Of a stretch of DNA of 64,000 nt, positions 62,303-64,000 are shown one piece after another. The notes under the pieces are model-generated. The model searched no databases. It saw only the letters and a program-made list of their open reading frames with translations, and was not told the origin of the DNA. A program made the position numbers and the translations under genes. How positions within the stretch are numbered: position 1 is the stretch's first letter; every line of letters starts with the position of its first letter. The stretch covers positions 1 to 64,000 of the forward strand of contig NZ_NFHZ01000014.1 of assembly GCF_002161555.1 (NCBI RefSeq). The letters run 5' to 3'. This DNA is from Barnesiella sp. An55 (GTDB taxonomy: Bacteria; Bacteroidota; Bacteroidia; Bacteroidales; Barnesiellaceae).

Positions 62303-62310
62303 TACTTTTG
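62303..62310 (+). promoter_or_regulatory. -7 box of the ABC-F gene
   Basis: TACTTTTG followed by T, 32 bases before the ATG at 62343; no good -33 box. Confidence 0.45.
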
Positions 62311-62342
62311 TCGTAAATTTGATGGCTACTTAACACGAGTCT

Positions 62343-64000
62343 ATGATCAGTTACTTACAGATAGAGAACCTCACCAAGTCGTTTGGCGACCGCATCCTGT
62401 TTGAAAACATTTCGCTGGGTATAGGCGAGGGCGACCGCATAGGGCTCATCGCCAAAAACGGGGCCGGCAAAACGACATTGCTCAATATCCTGGCCGGCAA
62501 GGAAGACTATGACAACGGGCAGATTACCTACCGCAACGGGCTGCGGGTGGGATACCTGGAACAGTCGCCGTCGTATGAGCCGCATCTCTCGGTCATCGAG
62601 GCCTGTTTCCAATCCGACAATGAGACGGTGCGCCTCATCGCCGAGTATGAACGGGCTTTGCAAGCCAACGACCCTACCCGACTGCAAGAACTGCTCGACC
62701 GCATGGAACATGCCAAAGCCTGGGACTATGAACAGCGAGCCAAGCAGATACTCTCGCAACTCAAAATCAACAATTTCGAGCAACCGGTGCGAGAACTCTC
62801 GGGAGGCCAACTGAAGCGGCTGGCCTTGGCCAATGTGCTCATTACCGAGCCCGATCTCCTCATCCTCGACGAGCCTACCAACCACCTCGACATCGATATG
62901 ACCGAGTGGCTCGAAGAGTTTCTGCGCCGCTCCAACACAACGCTGCTCATGATCACCCACGACCGCTATTTCCTCGACCGGGTGTGCAACCAGATTGTCG
63001 AGATAGACGACCGCACCCTCTACAGCTACAAGGGCAATTACAGCTACTACCTCGAGAAACGCGAGGAGCGCATCGAGATACACAATGCCGAGATAGACCG
63101 CGCCCGCAACCTCATGCGCACCGAACTGGAGTGGATTCGTCGCCAGCCGCAGGCTCGGGGCACCAAAGCCAAATACCGCATCGATGCCTTTGCCGACCTG
63201 CAGGAGAAGGCCCGTCGCGAGAAGGCCGTGGGGCAAGTGCGTCTCGAGGTGAAATCGTCGTATATCGGGTCCAAGATTTTCGAGGCCAAGGGCATCTCCA
63301 AGAGCTTTGGCGACCTGAAGATTCTCGAGAACTTCGACTACACCTTTGCTCGCTACGAAAAGATGGGTATCGTGGGCAACAACGGTACGGGGAAATCGAC
63401 CTTCATCAAGATGCTCATCGGGCAGGTGAAACCCGACCGCGGACATTTCGACATAGGCGAGACCGTCAAATTCGGCTATTACAGCCAGGAGGGCATGCAG
63501 TTCAACGACCAGATGAAGGTAATCGACGCCGTGCGCGACATCGCCGAAGAGATTTCGCTGGGCGACGGACGCAAGCTGTCGGCCTCGCAATTCCTGCAGC
63601 ACTTTCTCTTCACCCCCGAGACCCAGCACAACTACATCTATAAACTGAGCGGGGGCGAGCGTCGCCGGCTCTACCTGTGCACGGTGCTCATCAGCAACCC
63701 CAATTTCCTGGTGCTCGACGAGCCCACCAACGACCTCGATATCGTCACCCTCAATGTGCTCGAGGAGTACCTGCGCAATTTCAAAGGGTGTGTCATTGTC
63801 GTCTCGCACGACCGCTACTTCATGGACAAGGTGGTTGACCACCTGCTGGTGTTCAAGGGAAACGGCGAGATAAAAGACTTTCCCGGCAACTATACCGACT
63901 ATCGCGAATGGCGCGAGGCTCAGGAGCAGAAGGCCCGCAACGAACAGGCCGAACGCGCCCGCCAGGAAAGCAAAAAGGCGGCCCCCGAAAAACGATCCAC
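62343..64000 (+). CDS. ABC-F family ATPase (partial, continues beyond the window)
   Basis: The first 552 residues of a soluble protein with two ABC domains and no membrane segments. The first domain shows Walker A GLIAKNGAGKTT, signature LSGGQLKRLALA and Walker B DLLILDEPTNHLD. The linker is the charged helical pair typical of ABC-F (RNLMRTELEWIRRQPQARGTKAKYR). The second domain has MGIVGNNGTGKST, LSGGERRRLYL and FLVLDEPTNDLD. The start MISYLQIENLTKSFG is typical. ABC-F proteins bind the ribosomal E site and relieve stalling or antibiotic block; this one resembles the housekeeping Uup group, to which the RRQPQARGTKAKYR linker belongs. The end is cut by the window. Confidence 0.93.
   Translation, partial: MISYLQIENLTKSFGDRILFENISLGIGEGDRIGLIAKNGAGKTTLLNILAGKEDYDNGQITYRNGLRVGYLEQSPSYEPHLSVIEACFQSDNETVRLIAEYERALQANDPTRLQELLDRMEHAKAWDYEQRAKQILSQLKINNFEQPVRELSGGQLKRLALANVLITEPDLLILDEPTNHLDIDMTEWLEEFLRRSNTTLLMITHDRYFLDRVCNQIVEIDDRTLYSYKGNYSYYLEKREERIEIHNAEIDRARNLMRTELEWIRRQPQARGTKAKYRIDAFADLQEKARREKAVGQVRLEVKSSYIGSKIFEAKGISKSFGDLKILENFDYTFARYEKMGIVGNNGTGKSTFIKMLIGQVKPDRGHFDIGETVKFGYYSQEGMQFNDQMKVIDAVRDIAEEISLGDGRKLSASQFLQHFLFTPETQHNYIYKLSGGERRRLYLCTVLISNPNFLVLDEPTNDLDIVTLNVLEEYLRNFKGCVIVVSHDRYFMDKVVDHLLVFKGNGEIKDFPGNYTDYREWREAQEQKARNEQAERARQESKKAAPEKRS

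Larger units (their letters stand above)
61692..62342. other. Long gap without a firm gene; holds a candidate small RNA
   Basis: The gap between the secreted-protein operon and the ABC-F gene is about 770 bases. A minus-strand frame of 62 codons (62055 down to 61867, MSATNLVILSIYLKHKKTHN) is possible but lies over a strong RNA hairpin and has no recognisable domain. 62100-62300 is AT-rich without features I can name. Confidence 0.4.

Noticed and set aside
62355-63842. 495-codon minus-strand frame at the right end
   Set aside because: Antisense shadow of the ABC-F gene, whose plus-strand frame is open to the window end and carries all ABC motifs.

Overview
The window is a stretch of a Bacteroidota chromosome, most likely from an anaerobic, gut-type member of the order Bacteroidales. 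The evidence is consistent throughout: promoters carry the Bacteroidota -7 box TAnnTTTG rather than -10/-35 boxes, ribosome binding sites are mostly absent, there is an UpxY-type NusG paralogue at the head of a surface polysaccharide locus, secreted proteins end in type A sorting domains, S16 carries a long Ala/Glu tail, and gdhA, cstA and lrgAB are present. Base composition is moderately GC-rich in the core, with clearly AT-rich islands around 38-43 kb and 51-53 kb. A genus cannot be fixed from the sequence alone; a Barnesiella-like organism would fit.

Left part (1-30.7 kb) is mainly housekeeping. At the left edge a strong promoter reads out of the window into what looks like an rRNA leader. 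Next comes a three-gene leftward operon (receiver/PPDK-N protein, coiled-coil protein, Nim-like flavoprotein), divergent from gdhA. Then follow lspA with a DUF4296 lipoprotein, a DksA-like protein, ileS, a PHP phosphatase with cstA, and a tight leftward operon (rRNA/tRNA methyltransferase, radA, FAD oxidoreductase, metallo-hydrolase, glyoxalase). After these are an HU/SPOR-like protein, a TPR protein, a C11 protease lipoprotein, an MscS channel, a GNAT, recJ, recQ and lrgAB.

Middle part (30.8-43.4 kb) holds tRNA-Lys and a complete leftward polysaccharide operon read from upxY: flippase, glycosyltransferase, polymerase, three more glycosyltransferases, the three UDP-N-acetyl-L-fucosamine enzymes (CapE/CapF/CapG), a GT2 and WbuC. 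No initiating sugar-phosphate transferase or UpxZ is present.

The most unusual unit is at 43.5-48.2 kb. A hybrid histidine kinase and a sigma-54 activator overlap by four bases. Next to them is a small secreted protein built of five acidic, proline-rich repeats, each (except the last) ending in a hydrophobic S-L-x-C-L-like block. The small gene has an almost perfect sigma-54 promoter (TTGGCACG-N4-TTGTA), helically phased TGTGGA(A/G) motifs about 95-150 bp upstream, and its own terminator. I read this as a dedicated signal-responsive circuit producing one secreted repeat peptide; I do not recognise it as a described system.

Right part (48.3-64 kb) contains an ArsC-like protein, rpsP, an SRP RNA directly followed by tRNA-Thr in one transcript, bioB, an AT-rich accessory patch (two unknown genes, a secreted unknown, an inverted-repeat element, an Xre/membrane-protein pair with a visible operator), a three-gene operon of large secreted proteins including an M6 metalloprotease, a region with a candidate small RNA, and the start of an ABC-F ATPase gene cut by the window end.
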